Shown here piece by piece: positions 63,684 through 64,000 of a stretch of 64,000 nt of DNA; the stretch's first letter is position 1, and each line of letters begins with the position of its first letter. Where the stretch lies: positions 124,001 through 188,000 of the forward strand of contig JAEERW010000004.1 of NCBI GenBank assembly GCA_016286055.1, written 5' to 3'. The position numbers were made by a program, and so were the translations under genes. Below the pieces are notes generated by a model. The model did no database searches, had not been told where the DNA came from, and saw only the letters and a program-made list of their open reading frames with translations. The DNA is from Bacteroidales bacterium (GTDB lineage Bacteria > Bacteroidota > Bacteroidia > Bacteroidales > UBA3824).

Positions 63684-64000
63684 ATGAAAAGATTACTAAC
63701 ATTATTAGCAGCAATAGCGATTACGTTTACCTCTATGGCACAAAACGAAGAGCAATTACCTTCGTGGAACGATCTTGCCAACGGCAAAGTTTACTCAGTA
63801 AAAGGCCCAGGTTATTACAACAGCGAAATTTCTGATTACGTTTTCAATTTTAGCTCAGGTAAACCTTCTACATTTACACTCGACAAATACACCAAATTTC
63901 TTTCAATCACCACTGTTAAAAGAACTATGTATGAAAGGGAGTCGGGCAACAAACAATTTATAATAACAATGCGAATGGACACCATCAAGGCTTTGCTCGA
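63684..64000 (+). CDS. partial secreted hypothetical protein
   Basis: A gene that runs off the right edge. The first 105 residues are visible: signal peptide MKRLLTLLAAIAITFTSMAQ, then NEEQLPSWNDLANGKVYSV and beta-strand-like sequence. No known domain is recognised. It begins 24 bases after era and may be co-transcribed. Confidence 0.7.
   Translation, partial: MKRLLTLLAAIAITFTSMAQNEEQLPSWNDLANGKVYSVKGPGYYNSEISDYVFNFSSGKPSTFTLDKYTKFLSITTVKRTMYERESGNKQFIITMRMDTIKALL

Overview
The window looks like a chromosomal segment of a member of the Bacteroidales (Bacteroidota). The evidence is internal. Many genes are preceded by the Bacteroidota promoter pattern TTTG-N19..21-TAnnTTTG rather than -35/-10 boxes, and Shine-Dalgarno sites are weak. 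The gene content is typical: an rseC-rnfBCDGEA cluster, a GldF-GldG protein, a DUF4369/TlpA lipoprotein, BatA-type and OMP-barrel proteins, and a BspA-like protein with a Por-type C-terminus. No plasmid, phage or CRISPR backbone is visible. I cannot name the species.

Layout. 1-7.3 kb: branched-chain amino acid genes ilvBN and ilvC, with a Val/Ile leader peptide and attenuator in front of ilvB. ilvN and ilvC are separated by accessory DNA (a GNAT toxin-antitoxin-like pair, a BspA-like surface protein, dispersed palindromes and the tail of an Rpn-family nuclease). 7.4-19.6 kb: tRNA-Met, a Cache-HAMP-GAF sensor, tRNA-Pro, a thioredoxin lipoprotein, a DUF4139 protein, an atypical NRAMP transporter with a cyclotransferase-like protein, an M23 peptidase, MltG, a nucleoside permease and a PKD lipoprotein. 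19.7-28.8 kb: a GldF-GldG fusion with a DUF4340 protein, then the complete Rnf ion-pumping ferredoxin:NAD oxidoreductase. 28.9-33.3 kb: a small antitoxin-like protein, an outer-membrane barrel protein with a Gly/Met tail, an orphan LytS-type histidine kinase and a MITE-like inverted repeat.

33.3-40.1 kb: the SUF iron-sulfur assembly genes, split into sufS / sufE-DUF59-sufB / sufC-sufD. Between sufB and sufC lie a 33-bp tandem repeat, a secreted propeller-like protein and a strange tRNA-Gly-like RNA. A second such RNA follows sufD and sits next to a normal tRNA-Gly(GCC). 40.2-53.3 kb: ProS, a Tyr/His then HSGSS-repeat secreted protein, a lipid kinase, a CPBP protease, an AddB-like nuclease, TM2, BatA and TonB-receptor proteins. 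53.4-58.6 kb: a surface-polysaccharide block (Wzz-like protein, rfbA, rfbC, rfbB, nucleotide-sugar dehydrogenase). 58.6-64 kb: a zinc-ribbon/TPM pair, two repeat-type proteins, Era and the start of a secreted protein.

The most unusual elements are the two tRNA-Gly-like RNAs at 38056-38182 and 39876-39968. They keep the acceptor, T arm and D stem, share an extra hairpin in the D loop, and have no normal anticodon loop. Their identical 3' ends form 30-bp direct repeats that bracket sufCD. The ilvB attenuator, with a leader peptide containing Val, Ile, Val-Val-Val and the full set of mutually exclusive hairpins, is the clearest regulatory device.
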